Positions 34,550-45,536 of a DNA stretch of 64,000 bases are shown piece by piece. The position numbers were made by a program, and so were the translations under genes. The stretch is taken from the NCBI GenBank assembly GCA_004352715.1, contig SCFE01000005.1:142431-206430 (forward strand). The letters run 5' to 3'. Under the pieces are notes generated by a model. It did not search any database, was not told where the DNA came from, and worked only from the letters and a program-made list of their open reading frames with translations. Numbering within the stretch: position 1 is the first letter of the stretch; every line of letters begins with the position of its first letter. Source of the DNA: Hofstenia miamia. Its lineage: Eukaryota > Xenacoelomorpha > Acoela.

Positions 34550-35330
34550 CTTAGTTCCTCATCACCTGGTAATTAAGAAAAATAAACTCTTTGAACTTGC
34601 GAAATCGGATCCCATCAATCTGAATTGAACTAATTGATGAACACGCTAAGCGATTATTCAAAAAGAGCCACAAATTTAATTATGAATGTAAGTTAAAGGA
34701 TTATTTCAAATGCCTAAAGAAATCTAACCAAAAATGGAATTTTCTTAATAAAAGCATTGGCAAACTAAAGGGCTAAATATTTGCATTGAAGAAATAAAGC
34801 ATGATAATAGGACGTACAAAAATAAGAAGGATATCACAAATATTTTAAGCAGAAATTTTTGAAAATATGGGTAAATACAATTTTAAATTCGAAGAAAATG
34901 GAAACTTTTCATCTCAACAACCTGTTATACGAAGGGAACAGTTTCATTTCAACTTAATTTTCTATCATGATCTTAGAAATGTAGTAAATAAACTAGATAC
35001 TAATAAATCTTGTGAATCCAGCAACCTACCGCTTTGGATAATTAAAAAATATTTTTATATTTTTGGTCAATACCTACTTGTAGAATTTAACCAAAGTATT
35101 ATAAATAATGACTTTCCTCCGCTTTTAAAGCAATTGGATATTTCACCGTTATGTAAAAAAGAGAACCACTAGATCCCATAAACTATCGACCGATTAGCGT
35201 AACACACCCTTTCTCAAAAATATTTGAAAAACGTCTAGCTACACAAATGTACAAGTTTATTAATGACAATAAAATTTTATCAAGTAATCAGTTTGGATTT
35301 CGACAAAAGTTCAGTACATCTCATTACAAG
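34550..35330 (+). pseudogene. LINE RT fragment, copy B, running into a gap
   Basis: Repeats 31189-31880 exactly as far as 35241 and then continues where copy A diverges: MYKFINDNKILSSNQFGFRQKFSTSHYK (35247-35330), the SxxQFGFRxxxSTxH block that follows NYRPIS in LINE RTs. The first part (34867-35172) encodes the 101-residue piece with NKSCESSNLPLW. One stop and phase change separates it from NYRPIS. The catalytic palm would fall in the N-run starting at 35331. Confidence 0.78.
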
Positions 35331-36330
35331 NNNNNNNNNNNNNNNNNNNNNNNNNNNNNNNNNNNNNNNNNNNNNNNNNNNNNNNNNNNNNNNNNNNNNN
35401 NNNNNNNNNNNNNNNNNNNNNNNNNNNNNNNNNNNNNNNNNNNNNNNNNNNNNNNNNNNNNNNNNNNNNNNNNNNNNNNNNNNNNNNNNNNNNNNNNNNN
35501 NNNNNNNNNNNNNNNNNNNNNNNNNNNNNNNNNNNNNNNNNNNNNNNNNNNNNNNNNNNNNNNNNNNNNNNNNNNNNNNNNNNNNNNNNNNNNNNNNNNN
35601 NNNNNNNNNNNNNNNNNNNNNNNNNNNNNNNNNNNNNNNNNNNNNNNNNNNNNNNNNNNNNNNNNNNNNNNNNNNNNNNNNNNNNNNNNNNNNNNNNNNN
35701 NNNNNNNNNNNNNNNNNNNNNNNNNNNNNNNNNNNNNNNNNNNNNNNNNNNNNNNNNNNNNNNNNNNNNNNNNNNNNNNNNNNNNNNNNNNNNNNNNNNN
35801 NNNNNNNNNNNNNNNNNNNNNNNNNNNNNNNNNNNNNNNNNNNNNNNNNNNNNNNNNNNNNNNNNNNNNNNNNNNNNNNNNNNNNNNNNNNNNNNNNNNN
35901 NNNNNNNNNNNNNNNNNNNNNNNNNNNNNNNNNNNNNNNNNNNNNNNNNNNNNNNNNNNNNNNNNNNNNNNNNNNNNNNNNNNNNNNNNNNNNNNNNNNN
36001 NNNNNNNNNNNNNNNNNNNNNNNNNNNNNNNNNNNNNNNNNNNNNNNNNNNNNNNNNNNNNNNNNNNNNNNNNNNNNNNNNNNNNNNNNNNNNNNNNNNN
36101 NNNNNNNNNNNNNNNNNNNNNNNNNNNNNNNNNNNNNNNNNNNNNNNNNNNNNNNNNNNNNNNNNNNNNNNNNNNNNNNNNNNNNNNNNNNNNNNNNNNN
36201 NNNNNNNNNNNNNNNNNNNNNNNNNNNNNNNNNNNNNNNNNNNNNNNNNNNNNNNNNNNNNNNNNNNNNNNNNNNNNNNNNNNNNNNNNNNNNNNNNNNN
36301 NNNNNNNNNNNNNNNNNNNNNNNNNNNNNN
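35331..36330. other. Scaffold gap, 1,000 N
   Basis: Exactly 1,000 N, probably a nominal size. The right edge is a short (TA)n run. Confidence 0.98.
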
Positions 36331-36345
36331 TATATATATATATAT

Positions 36346-36856
36346 GAATCGCGCTTTTTGTGAATTATTGATGTTCCTTTGTACATATTCTTATTCATGG
36401 CGTCTTGTAGACAATGGTTCCCCCTGTAAAAAATCTCTAAATTAAGTAAATCTCCTTAGGCTATTGCATCTCTTTGAGGAAAAAGTTACCAACAGATTTA
36501 AATGTTAAAATAAGATATTACATTAAATCTATTAACAATGAGGATTTATTGAGTGAAACATAATTGAAGAACTCGTTAATTGCAAACCCGATTGATTTAG
36601 AATTATGTGAAGATAAACTACATCCTGTTACATGAAAAACAGTTAACCGACACTACATAAGCAAATATACAAACGTAATTCAAAAAATGCGATTTGTCGT
36701 TTTAAATCAATTTGCTTTGCACTTAATGGTTCAATTATAATTTGCCCTATTTTGAGTCCCCTATACATGCTCAATATAAGTATGAAAATATATAATTCTA
36801 TAAGTTATACTTAATGCATATAACACTTAGAGTAAGTATATTTGAACTTTGAATAA
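36346..36856. other. Spacer before the Penelope-like element
   Basis: One plus-strand phase near 36480-36640 gives RKKLPTDLNVKIRYYIKSIN and similar, which might be decayed upstream coding sequence of the following element. I cannot confirm it. Confidence 0.3.
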
Positions 36857-37772
36857 TGATTACATATCGACAGACCCATGGTAATTTTAGGAACAAATAT
36901 AAAATCATTGCCAATAAAACCAAATTTATGTTACCGTTATGTAGATGATATTTTCTTTGAAAATCCAAATGATATTGATGAATTTAATGGTTTTCTAAAC
37001 AACTGTCTAGAAGAACTGAAGTTTACAGTTGAAAAATCACACAATAATTCAATTAATTTTCTTGACGTAACAATAAAGATGAAAAAAGATCACTACGAAA
37101 CAATGATCTATAGAAAACCTACCAACACTGATTTATACATTCCATTCAAATCATACTGTGACATCAAATATAAGTCTAATACCATTCAATGATTATTGAA
37201 TCGAATTATTAACATTTCTTCTAACTATAGTAATTTAAGTGATTCAATATCAAACCTCTACACTATCCACACAAACTAATAAAGAAATTCGTTGACAAAG
37301 CATTAACTTCCAACAATATCGTACGTAACCAAGTAACAACAGATGATCAAACACCAATTTACTGGAAACTACCATACATTGAAGAAAAAAGGAATTTCTA
37401 AAATTAAGAATAAAGAACATAAACAAGAAACTTAAAGTAACCAAGATCGTACCAATACTAACATCAAAGAAAACATCAGAATTTTTTAGAAACAAAGATC
37501 CTATAAACAAAATGTTGGTTTCTTCCATTGTGTATAAATATCAATGTGAAAAATGTAACCATTTTTACATCGGAGAAACCAAGCGACATTTTGAAACTAG
37601 GATCAAAAAAGAACATCTTAGAGGGCATTTAAAAAGTGAAATATATTTGCATGAACACCAAGTAAACAAAGCAAATTTTGAAATATTACTAAGAACAAAG
37701 AACACCAAATTAGCTGAAGCCCTATGCATAAAAAATGCAAAAAAGAACATGCTATTAAATAGTCAACAAAGT
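36857..37772 (+). mobile_element. Penelope-like element: RT end plus GIY-YIG endonuclease
   Basis: The C-terminal half of a Penelope-like element, in three plus-strand pieces. 36878-37192 holds the RT palm with YRYVDDIF (Y at 36938), INFLDVTIK and TMIYRKPTNTDLYIPFKS. 37290-37510 contains a stop-interrupted linker with KLPYIEEK and FFRNKDPIN. 37512-37772 is the endonuclease. The order RT then GIY-YIG defines Penelope-like elements and excludes LINE or gypsy origin. The N-terminal RT blocks are missing on the left, and the right end is lost in a gap at 37773. Confidence 0.82.
37512..37772 (+). pseudogene. GIY-YIG endonuclease domain of the Penelope-like element
   Basis: Seen: SSIVYKYQCEKC, then HFYIGETKRHFETRI: the first Tyr (Y8 of the frame), the YIG triplet (19-21), and R25/R30. 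Then a basic EHLRGH segment and, near the end, NFEILLRTKNTKLAEALCIK, whose glutamate in EAL matches the metal-binding Glu region. Known: the GIY-YIG nuclease nicks target DNA for insertion. One extra lysine (IKKEH) differs from the usual IKEH spacing. The frame is open from its ATG until the gap, so this domain could be intact, but its RT partner is frameshifted. Confidence 0.75.
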
Positions 37773-38772
37773 NNNNNNNNNNNNNNNNNNNNNNNNNNNN
37801 NNNNNNNNNNNNNNNNNNNNNNNNNNNNNNNNNNNNNNNNNNNNNNNNNNNNNNNNNNNNNNNNNNNNNNNNNNNNNNNNNNNNNNNNNNNNNNNNNNNN
37901 NNNNNNNNNNNNNNNNNNNNNNNNNNNNNNNNNNNNNNNNNNNNNNNNNNNNNNNNNNNNNNNNNNNNNNNNNNNNNNNNNNNNNNNNNNNNNNNNNNNN
38001 NNNNNNNNNNNNNNNNNNNNNNNNNNNNNNNNNNNNNNNNNNNNNNNNNNNNNNNNNNNNNNNNNNNNNNNNNNNNNNNNNNNNNNNNNNNNNNNNNNNN
38101 NNNNNNNNNNNNNNNNNNNNNNNNNNNNNNNNNNNNNNNNNNNNNNNNNNNNNNNNNNNNNNNNNNNNNNNNNNNNNNNNNNNNNNNNNNNNNNNNNNNN
38201 NNNNNNNNNNNNNNNNNNNNNNNNNNNNNNNNNNNNNNNNNNNNNNNNNNNNNNNNNNNNNNNNNNNNNNNNNNNNNNNNNNNNNNNNNNNNNNNNNNNN
38301 NNNNNNNNNNNNNNNNNNNNNNNNNNNNNNNNNNNNNNNNNNNNNNNNNNNNNNNNNNNNNNNNNNNNNNNNNNNNNNNNNNNNNNNNNNNNNNNNNNNN
38401 NNNNNNNNNNNNNNNNNNNNNNNNNNNNNNNNNNNNNNNNNNNNNNNNNNNNNNNNNNNNNNNNNNNNNNNNNNNNNNNNNNNNNNNNNNNNNNNNNNNN
38501 NNNNNNNNNNNNNNNNNNNNNNNNNNNNNNNNNNNNNNNNNNNNNNNNNNNNNNNNNNNNNNNNNNNNNNNNNNNNNNNNNNNNNNNNNNNNNNNNNNNN
38601 NNNNNNNNNNNNNNNNNNNNNNNNNNNNNNNNNNNNNNNNNNNNNNNNNNNNNNNNNNNNNNNNNNNNNNNNNNNNNNNNNNNNNNNNNNNNNNNNNNNN
38701 NNNNNNNNNNNNNNNNNNNNNNNNNNNNNNNNNNNNNNNNNNNNNNNNNNNNNNNNNNNNNNNNNNNNNNNN
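37773..38772. other. Scaffold gap, 1,000 N
   Basis: Exactly 1,000 N between a Penelope-like element and a LINE RT. Neither flank is a simple repeat. Confidence 0.98.
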
Positions 38773-39790
38773 TCTATTTGCATTATACGTAAATGATATT
38801 TCAAAATCCTTGACAAATGGAACTATTTACCAATAAGCACATGATACTTGCATATTATGAACAGCAAAAATTCCCTTCGAGGCAACTAAACATTTGACAA
38901 AAGATATTGGAAACGTCGTAACATATTTCAATCGTAATAAACTAAAAATCAATTCTGACAAAACTCAATTTATCATCTTTTCATCTAAACAACAACAAAG
39001 GCTTACTGAAAATTTTAAAATTAATGTTTGTGATAACGAAATTAGTCAAAGTAAATGTGTAAACTATCTAGGTGTATTATTAGACAATGACTTAAATTTC
39101 GATAATTTCTTCTCCCACAAATTAAAAAAGATGGCATGTGGAACAAAATATTTGTACCATTTGCGCCATGTAGGAAAAGCATCGCATGTAGAACTAATTC
39201 ATTCATTTGTCTAAATTCAATTAAATTACTGTGCATTTCTTTTTCAAAATCTCACATCGCAAGAACGTTCATCATTAGCAAAAATGTTTAACTGGGCATT
39301 TAGAATACTTAATTATATTGAAAAATATGAATCCATAACGCAATTAAGATCATCATATAATATTTTGGCCCGAGTTACTTTATTCAGTATCAATCTTTAT
39401 GTATGATTCACAAATTTATTCATGAATTAAGTTCCCTAAATTTTCTTAATAATTACATCAAAATCAATAAAAGAAATAAAACACTTTTTAGCATCAATAA
39501 TCGTCAAGATTCATTTTCTTTTAAATGTTCAATCTTATGGAATAATTTAAGTATTGATATAAAATGTGAGAAAAACTAAAAGCTTTTCAAGAAAAAATAA
39601 AACAATTTTAATTAAATAGGCAAACATTATTGGGCATAGATAATAAACTCAACGCATGGTCGAATTACTTTTAAAACTACCCTTTAATTAATTATGCATA
39701 TTTAAATAGTTTTGTAAATATTTTTGTCATGTGTTAGTTTATAGTTTTTATATACATTTAAGCAATAAATTTGCTTTGACTATCTGCAAA
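38773..39790 (+). mobile_element. LINE RT 3' part and 3' UTR
   Basis: Begins in RT with LFALYVNDISKSLTNGT. A damaged catalytic segment follows (a stop, then AHDTCIL where YADDTCIL is expected, about 38834-38858). The frame 38894-39214 has DIGNVVTYFNRNKLKINSDK, TQFIIFSSKQQQ and CVNYLGVLLDNDLNFDN, the thumb blocks of APE-type LINEs. Non-coding 3' sequence ends with GCAATAAATTTGCTTTGACTATC near 39786. It shares its 3' end with the fragment at 26600-27690. First D of the YADD pair is H here, so the RT is inactive. Confidence 0.78.
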
Positions 39791-39902
39791 CTAATTAAAT
39801 AACGTAATTCATTTTAACTTTTACGTTAATAATGAAGCAAATAATAAACTGTCCATAAAATTATGTAGAAAAAATTTTTCAGTTGAGAATGGAGCCCCGG
39901 CT

Positions 39903-41256
39903 CAGAGATGGAATCGGATCGGATCTTCATTTTGAGAAACTTCGGATCTATTTTGGATCCAAAAATTTTTCAACTTGTGTATTTGTACACTTTATAAATT
40001 TTTAGATTTAATCCCAATTTAAGTGTGTTAGTAATCTCAATCTAAGTTAGTTGCTGTCAAAATTTAATGATACTAATAGAATGCTCTTCAAACAAAAATT
40101 CTCATTTAAGTTAAAAACCTAAACGCAGTGCAATTCCTATCTTGTGCAATTTCGGTGAAAGCAATAAACATTAATTTTGACTATGAAGGAAATGCAGTAC
40201 AACAAAATCCCTATCTGTATACGTAACATAATTTAGAGGGACTATGCCAGTCAAGTTGTGCAACGTCTGGGGTTCCTCTAACTACAAGTACGGATTTAGA
40301 AACATGATTTAAGTATAATATAAAGTCAAGATAAAAAGTAAAATGAATTTAATGAGAAAAAAATCGAAGAGAACAAAAATGAAATATTTACACCTATTTA
40401 TACAAAACAAACTGGTACTAATAAACAAGATCATACAGTAAGAATGTAGGCTATACCCGCAGGGGCCCAGCTAACCTGGGGTACTGGGGGTTATGCACCC
40501 CCCCCCGAATATTTTTTTTCAGGGGGCAGCAAAATGACCATTTAACAGATGTTGCGATTCATTCATTTTATTTTCTACTAATTTTCTAAATTTACAATGC
40601 AGTAAGTGCGTCTCTAAATATTGTTGATGACAATTTTAGCAATTAAATTGCTAAAAAGCTTACAACTATGCAAAGAAGTGAATTTATATACAAGAATCAA
40701 TCTATTTCAAACATAGATGGACATTTGCCGAAAATTGAAACCCACGCCCAGCCGAAATCCGGTTGGGTCCATTTATATAATTGCCATTTTAGGCCTATTT
40801 TACGATCGTTGACAAAAACATTTCTTAAATTTTTTGGTTTGCTTGACCAAAATTGACAGTATTAAATTGTAATACTAGAAAAGCATTTGATACTATTGTA
40901 ACATTTCACAACTCAACATTGATTCTTCAACACATTGCTTCTGAAGTTATATAGGATTCAGTATATTTATGTTGATTAGCATGCACTATTGCATAAGTCG
41001 TTCCTTTTTTCCAATACTTCAGTCGAAGCCGATTCTGTCCTGCCCGGTATATCGTATACGTCCATTTTTAATCTAAATACAGTATTGAAGCACTTCAAAT
41101 TTTATGTTCGCATTTGAAAAAACAAATATATTTTAAATCCACATTTATTTATTGTTAGAATATTTATTTATATTCGGATCTGTTTCGGATCGAAAACTAA
41201 AATTCTTTTAAAAATTCGGATAGGATCCTAAAATGTTGGATCCGATTCCATCTCTG
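39903..41256. mobile_element. hAT-like element with CAGAGATGGAATCGGATC ends
   Basis: Seen: CAGAGATGGAATCGGATC at the left and the same 18 bases on the other strand at the right. Outside lie CCCCGGCT and CCGCGGCC, six of eight identical, as for an 8-bp target duplication. Both subterminal 100-base regions are studded with CGGATC / GGATCC motifs, like transposase binding sites of hAT elements. The interior has no transposase frame, so it is non-autonomous. A C/G-run near 40440-40530 (GCAGGGGCCCAGC, then nine C) looks like the end of another, unrelated insertion. Confidence 0.7.
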
Positions 41257-41602
41257 CCGCGGCCGACTGTGACAACAGCTTATAATTGGATATTCCCATT
41301 TATCTCACATTGAAAACTTTGGTTTTTGTAATGAATCGTTCATGGATTAAGACAATATAGTACTAGATTTCCACTATGTAGTAGAAATCCATGAAATGTC
41401 TGTAATAATTTTAAAAGATTGAAACTTTACATCATCTTCTCTTCTCGCTATGCCAGTTGGTTCTGCATATGCTTGTCGTCTGATTCCATCGTACTTAATA
41501 ATGTTTTTGAGTAAGGTACGCTGTTTGTGACTGAATTTAATTATTAATAGCATTAATGGATATTTCCCACTATATAATTAATCAAGCACATTACATTTTA
41601 GA

Positions 41603-41716
41603 ATGCCTTACAAAGTAAATGATTTTAAAGAAAAATCGACAAAGCAAGGTTGGAATCTTACTTATGATGAAAGGTATTTGCAGTTCTTCCTGTATACTGG
41701 AAATCGAACAAACCAG
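41603..41716 (+). CDS. Candidate coding exon (38 codons) with splice signals
   Basis: Seen: ACATTTTAG|A directly before ATG 41603 (acceptor-like; A at -3 of the start), an open frame beginning MPYKVNDFKEKSTKQGWNLT and continuing with acidic and aromatic residues to NRTNQ, then CAG|GTAAGT at 41714-41722, a consensus donor. The codons are mixed, without the A/T-only bias of random frames nearby. No domain is recognised and no next exon is found before the gap at 42206. It may be the first coding exon of a host gene or a chance open stretch. Confidence 0.3.
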
Positions 41717-42111
41717 GTAAGTTTAATAATTAAGAGCAATGATAAATTAATCAGAATGCAAACTCGATTCAAATAAAATTTATGGTTCTTTTGCGTTATC
41801 TCTCCCCCACTAAAATAATTGGAAAAAATATGCTAGTTTATCAATATAATAACTATAGACCTAATCCGAACCTTAATCCAAAACATAATTATGTGAAATA
41901 ATGTTAGCAAAAAAGCGCTTTGTAGATTGACAAAACATTGCTAAATCACATTAATGCTTTGTAAACAAATAAAGGCCGTGTCTGATATTAATAATAATCT
42001 TTGCATATTTCTTGCACCAATATGTGAAAAGGCTAAAATTATCTTGAAATTACTATTGTGTATATGTAATATTATGCATTTAGCTAATTTAGTCAACTGT
42101 TGTATTCTTTT

Positions 42112-42193
42112 AGGCATTGAATATACTGCTTTGCTTAGTAACACTGCTAAAACTGAACTTATTTGGTTTAAAAATATACTTAAGGAAGCCTAA
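42112..42193 (+). pseudogene. Ty1/copia RNase H scrap
   Basis: Seen: GIEYTALLSNTAKTELIWFK followed by NILKEA and a stop. Known: the copia RNase H end has the pattern (A)EYIALSxAxKExIWLxxLLxEL. The match covers the whole conserved stretch with one residue extra in ALLS. Only about 27 residues remain and a (TA)n run and gap follow, so no more of the element can be seen. Confidence 0.5.
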
Positions 42194-42205
42194 TTATATA
42201 TATAT

Positions 42206-43178
42206 NNNNNNNNNNNNNNNNNNNNNNNNNNNNNNNNNNNNNNNNNNNNNNNNNNNNNNNNNNNNNNNNNNNNNNNNNNNNNNNNNNNNNNNNNNNNNNN
42301 NNNNNNNNNNNNNNNNNNNNNNNNNNNNNNNNNNNNNNNNNNNNNNNNNNNNNNNNNNNNNNNNNNNNNNNNNNNNNNNNNNNNNNNNNNNNNNNNNNNN
42401 NNNNNNNNNNNNNNNNNNNNNNNNNNNNNNNNNNNNNNNNNNNNNNNNNNNNNNNNNNNNNNNNNNNNNNNNNNNNNNNNNNNNNNNNNNNNNNNNNNNN
42501 NNNNNNNNNNNNNNNNNNNNNNNNNNNNNNNNNNNNNNNNNNNNNNNNNNNNNNNNNNNNNNNNNNNNNNNNNNNNNNNNNNNNNNNNNNNNNNNNNNNN
42601 NNNNNNNNNNNNNNNNNNNNNNNNNNNNNNNNNNNNNNNNNNNNNNNNNNNNNNNNNNNNNNNNNNNNNNNNNNNNNNNNNNNNNNNNNNNNNNNNNNNN
42701 NNNNNNNNNNNNNNNNNNNNNNNNNNNNNNNNNNNNNNNNNNNNNNNNNNNNNNNNNNNNNNNNNNNNNNNNNNNNNNNNNNNNNNNNNNNNNNNNNNNN
42801 NNNNNNNNNNNNNNNNNNNNNNNNNNNNNNNNNNNNNNNNNNNNNNNNNNNNNNNNNNNNNNNNNNNNNNNNNNNNNNNNNNNNNNNNNNNNNNNNNNNN
42901 NNNNNNNNNNNNNNNNNNNNNNNNNNNNNNNNNNNNNNNNNNNNNNNNNNNNNNNNNNNNNNNNNNNNNNNNNNNNNNNNNNNNNNNNNNNNNNNNNNNN
43001 NNNNNNNNNNNNNNNNNNNNNNNNNNNNNNNNNNNNNNNNNNNNNNNNNNNNNNNNNNNNNNNNNNNNNNNNNNNNNNNNNNNNNNNNNNNNNNNNNNNN
43101 NNNNNNNNNNNNNNNNNNNNNNNNNNNNNNNNNNNNNNNNNNNNNNNNNNNNNNNNNNNNNNNNNNNNNNNNNNNNNN
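42206..43178. other. Scaffold gap (973 N) with (TA)n left edge
   Basis: N run beginning in TATATAT and ending before ATGGATAGTG. Confidence 0.97.
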
Positions 43179-44040
43179 ATGGATAGTGTAATAAAAACTG
43201 ATGTTTACAATTGAATAAATATATATATATATGTGTATTTAAAGTTTTCAAATCATATTGATTTGTCAATATTATTGGCAAAGCAATCAAAAGTAAACTA
43301 AGTTTTTGTTTATGTACATAGAATTTTAGCAGAAACATTTCTACCATTGAATGAGGGTAGGGAACACTTAATTCTTATAATTTTAAATGATTAATGTCAA
43401 TAGGATTGAATGAGATAGACTTTTGTTTTGAAGATTAAATTGCTTTGTAATGAATAAAAAATGTAATCTTTAGACCACATACAAGAGATTTTTGTCATTT
43501 TCATACCATTAGGATGTTTGTAATTAGAAAAGTAGAAAAGCAAATGCAAAAATTTCTATAATCAAATAATGGTAAAAATGTGATGAAATTGATTTTTTCA
43601 GGGCAATTAATTGTAGTGTTTGACCAACAGCATCATTTAATTTTTTCCATGCTTACTGATCAAATTATGAATTGATAAGCGCTATTTCAAGATTCTTTTT
43701 TTATCAACTTGCACTGAAAACAAAAATAGCAAGAGTGAGCCTTTCTTATGAAAAACTATTTGAATTTCAGATTTTACACATGTGCTATCTATGTTTTTCA
43801 AGTAGAGCTGAGTGTTTTAATATACTATATACACCAGTCACCAAACATACACATATATGTCTTATATATTATTTTGCATATATTGGAAACTATTATAAGG
43901 GCTATCAAGATTGCACTATACATGTACATGTACTAGGTTTAGAGAAATAAACTAAGACGATTCTAGTTGCAACTATTGAAGGGGCAGCAATTTTGCTAAT
44001 GCACCCCCTCATATATTTTTTCTTGCTGGGCCTCTGTATA
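43179..44040. other. AT-rich spacer
   Basis: No gene. The end (43978-44036) has GGGGCAGCAATTTTGCTAAT, then GCACCCCCTC and GGGCCTCTG, like the right end of a hAT-type element, without a partner I can place. Confidence 0.4.
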
Positions 44041-44245
44041 CCCAGTAAACATAGAACTGTTGAAACGACGTCGTTTTTGTGGTGTATTGGTGTTTAATAG
44101 GCGTTGATTTGTTTGAGTGGCGTTTATAGTGCGGATTAGTGGCGGTGTATAATTCAGTCTAGCAAAAAATATTTAAAAATAGGAATAATTTTAGTATTAT
44201 GACAATTTGAAGAAAAATTTTTTAATAACTGCATTTTGTTTGATA

Positions 44246-45536
44246 TAGTTGGCTGCAAAAAAAATGAGACTAGAAAAAAGGCACATTACTTTTGAACTAC
44301 TGAACGTAACAACTCAAGAAAGGTAAGATTTTAAAGATACATTAAAGGACTATAAGTAAAAAGCATCAAAGTCTAATTTGTTTTCCTCCTGTAGAAATAA
44401 CTTCATTCAAACGAACTGAAACTGATTTCATTAAATTGGACTTCATTTCAGATGTCAAAATGTGTTGACTTTCTTGGATTTTTTCTTTTAAATCGGATAT
44501 ATTTTTCGGATTTTTCTTCTCAACGTCATTTTTCAATATCTGCCACACGTTTTCGATTGGAGAAAGATCAGCAGAACTTGGTGGCCATTGCAAAAACTGG
44601 ATATTATTTTCAGAAAACCAATTTTTTGTCTTTGCTGACGTGTGCGGGGTTGCTCCGTCCTTTTGGAGTATCCATCCATCATCATATAAAGCATCAGCAT
44701 AAGGCATAAATTCAGCTATAATTTGGCAATGTCTTTGACTGTCGATTGTGGCTTTTCCGTCTAAAATTTTCAAATAAAACACATGATAGGAAAGTGCTCC
44801 CCAAACCATAATTTTTGGTCGAACTTTGGAACTGCTTTTGTTGGTCTTGGACAATTCTTTGACGACCACACTTGTACTTTGTTTCTGTGTAGTTGAAATA
44901 CGCACTCATCAGTTATCCAAACATCTTCAAAAGTGTAGTCTTTCCAATCTTTCACGAAATTTAATCTTTTTTCTTGATGTTCTTTTGTAATCAGAAGTCG
45001 ATTTTTTCTGCCAATTTTTGTAACTCCACTTTTTTTCAGTGTTCTCTGAACTGTGGTTTCATGCACAGAGATGTCGGCTTCAGTTTGAAGTCGGTTTGCA
45101 ATTTTTTTCCCAGAAATATAGGGATTTTTGAGAGCAATTGCGACTGTTTTCTGAATGAATTTTCCAATAATTTTTCGAGGGCGTCCACTTCCTTTTCTTC
45201 TTTTAAGAGATTCTCCTTGTCGAATTTTTTTCTGCTTTCGAAAATAAGTTGATCGAGAAATTTGCGATGTCGCAAAGGCGTTTTCAAGCTGTTCCAACGT
45301 TTCCATTCCGAAGAAATCAAGTAGAAACTTTGCAAAGCAAAACAATTTGTTTGGTAAGTGTTTTCAAATAATTACGAAGTACCAGTTTAATTAATTAACT
45401 TTTTTGTTTGACCATTTTAAAGTTCACAAAATTCTCGTTGTCTTTTATTTTTATAGTTTTCCTCTAAAACGTCTCAATACGTTTCCACAAAGCGTGAAAA
45501 ATAGGTTTTCAGTCTCATTTTTTTTGCAGCCAACTA
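44246..45536 (-). mobile_element. Tc1-type (DD34E) transposon, 1.29 kb
   Basis: Seen: TAGTTGGCTGC, then eight A and TGAGACT at 44246-44271, with its exact inverse at 45511-45536; TA on each flank (44244-44245 and 45537-45538). It encodes one transposase on the minus strand with a single frame break. Length, TA site, one-gene layout and DD34E spacing are all standard for the Tc1 family. Identical terminal repeats and a single lesion indicate a young insertion. It sits inside the MITE at 44041-45636. Confidence 0.92.
44366..45345 (-). pseudogene. Tc1 transposase (DD34E), one apparent 1-bp frameshift
   Basis: N-terminal part 45345-44770: helix-turn-helix segment with SRSTYFRKQKKI, a GRPRKI linker (residues 54-59), a second helix-turn-helix with HETTVQRTLKKSGV, then VWITDECVF with the first catalytic Asp (146). 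C-terminal part in another phase, ending at 44366: KIMVWGAL, LQKDGATPHTSAK with the second Asp (83 of that frame) and SADLSPIENVW with the Glu (118): 34 residues between them. Both phases overlap around a run of five T at 44812-44816 (five A on the coding strand); one base more would join them. This may be a real mutation or a homopolymer sequencing error. Apart from that, the family's roughly 330-residue length is complete. Confidence 0.9.

Noticed and set aside
40461-44035. A 3.6-kb hAT element from CAGGGGCCCAGC (40461) to GCTGGGCCTCTG (44035)
   Set aside because: It would overlap, not nest with, the well-supported element at 39903-41256, and the two C-run ends also match in direct orientation. 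The pairing is probably chance between two related end fragments.
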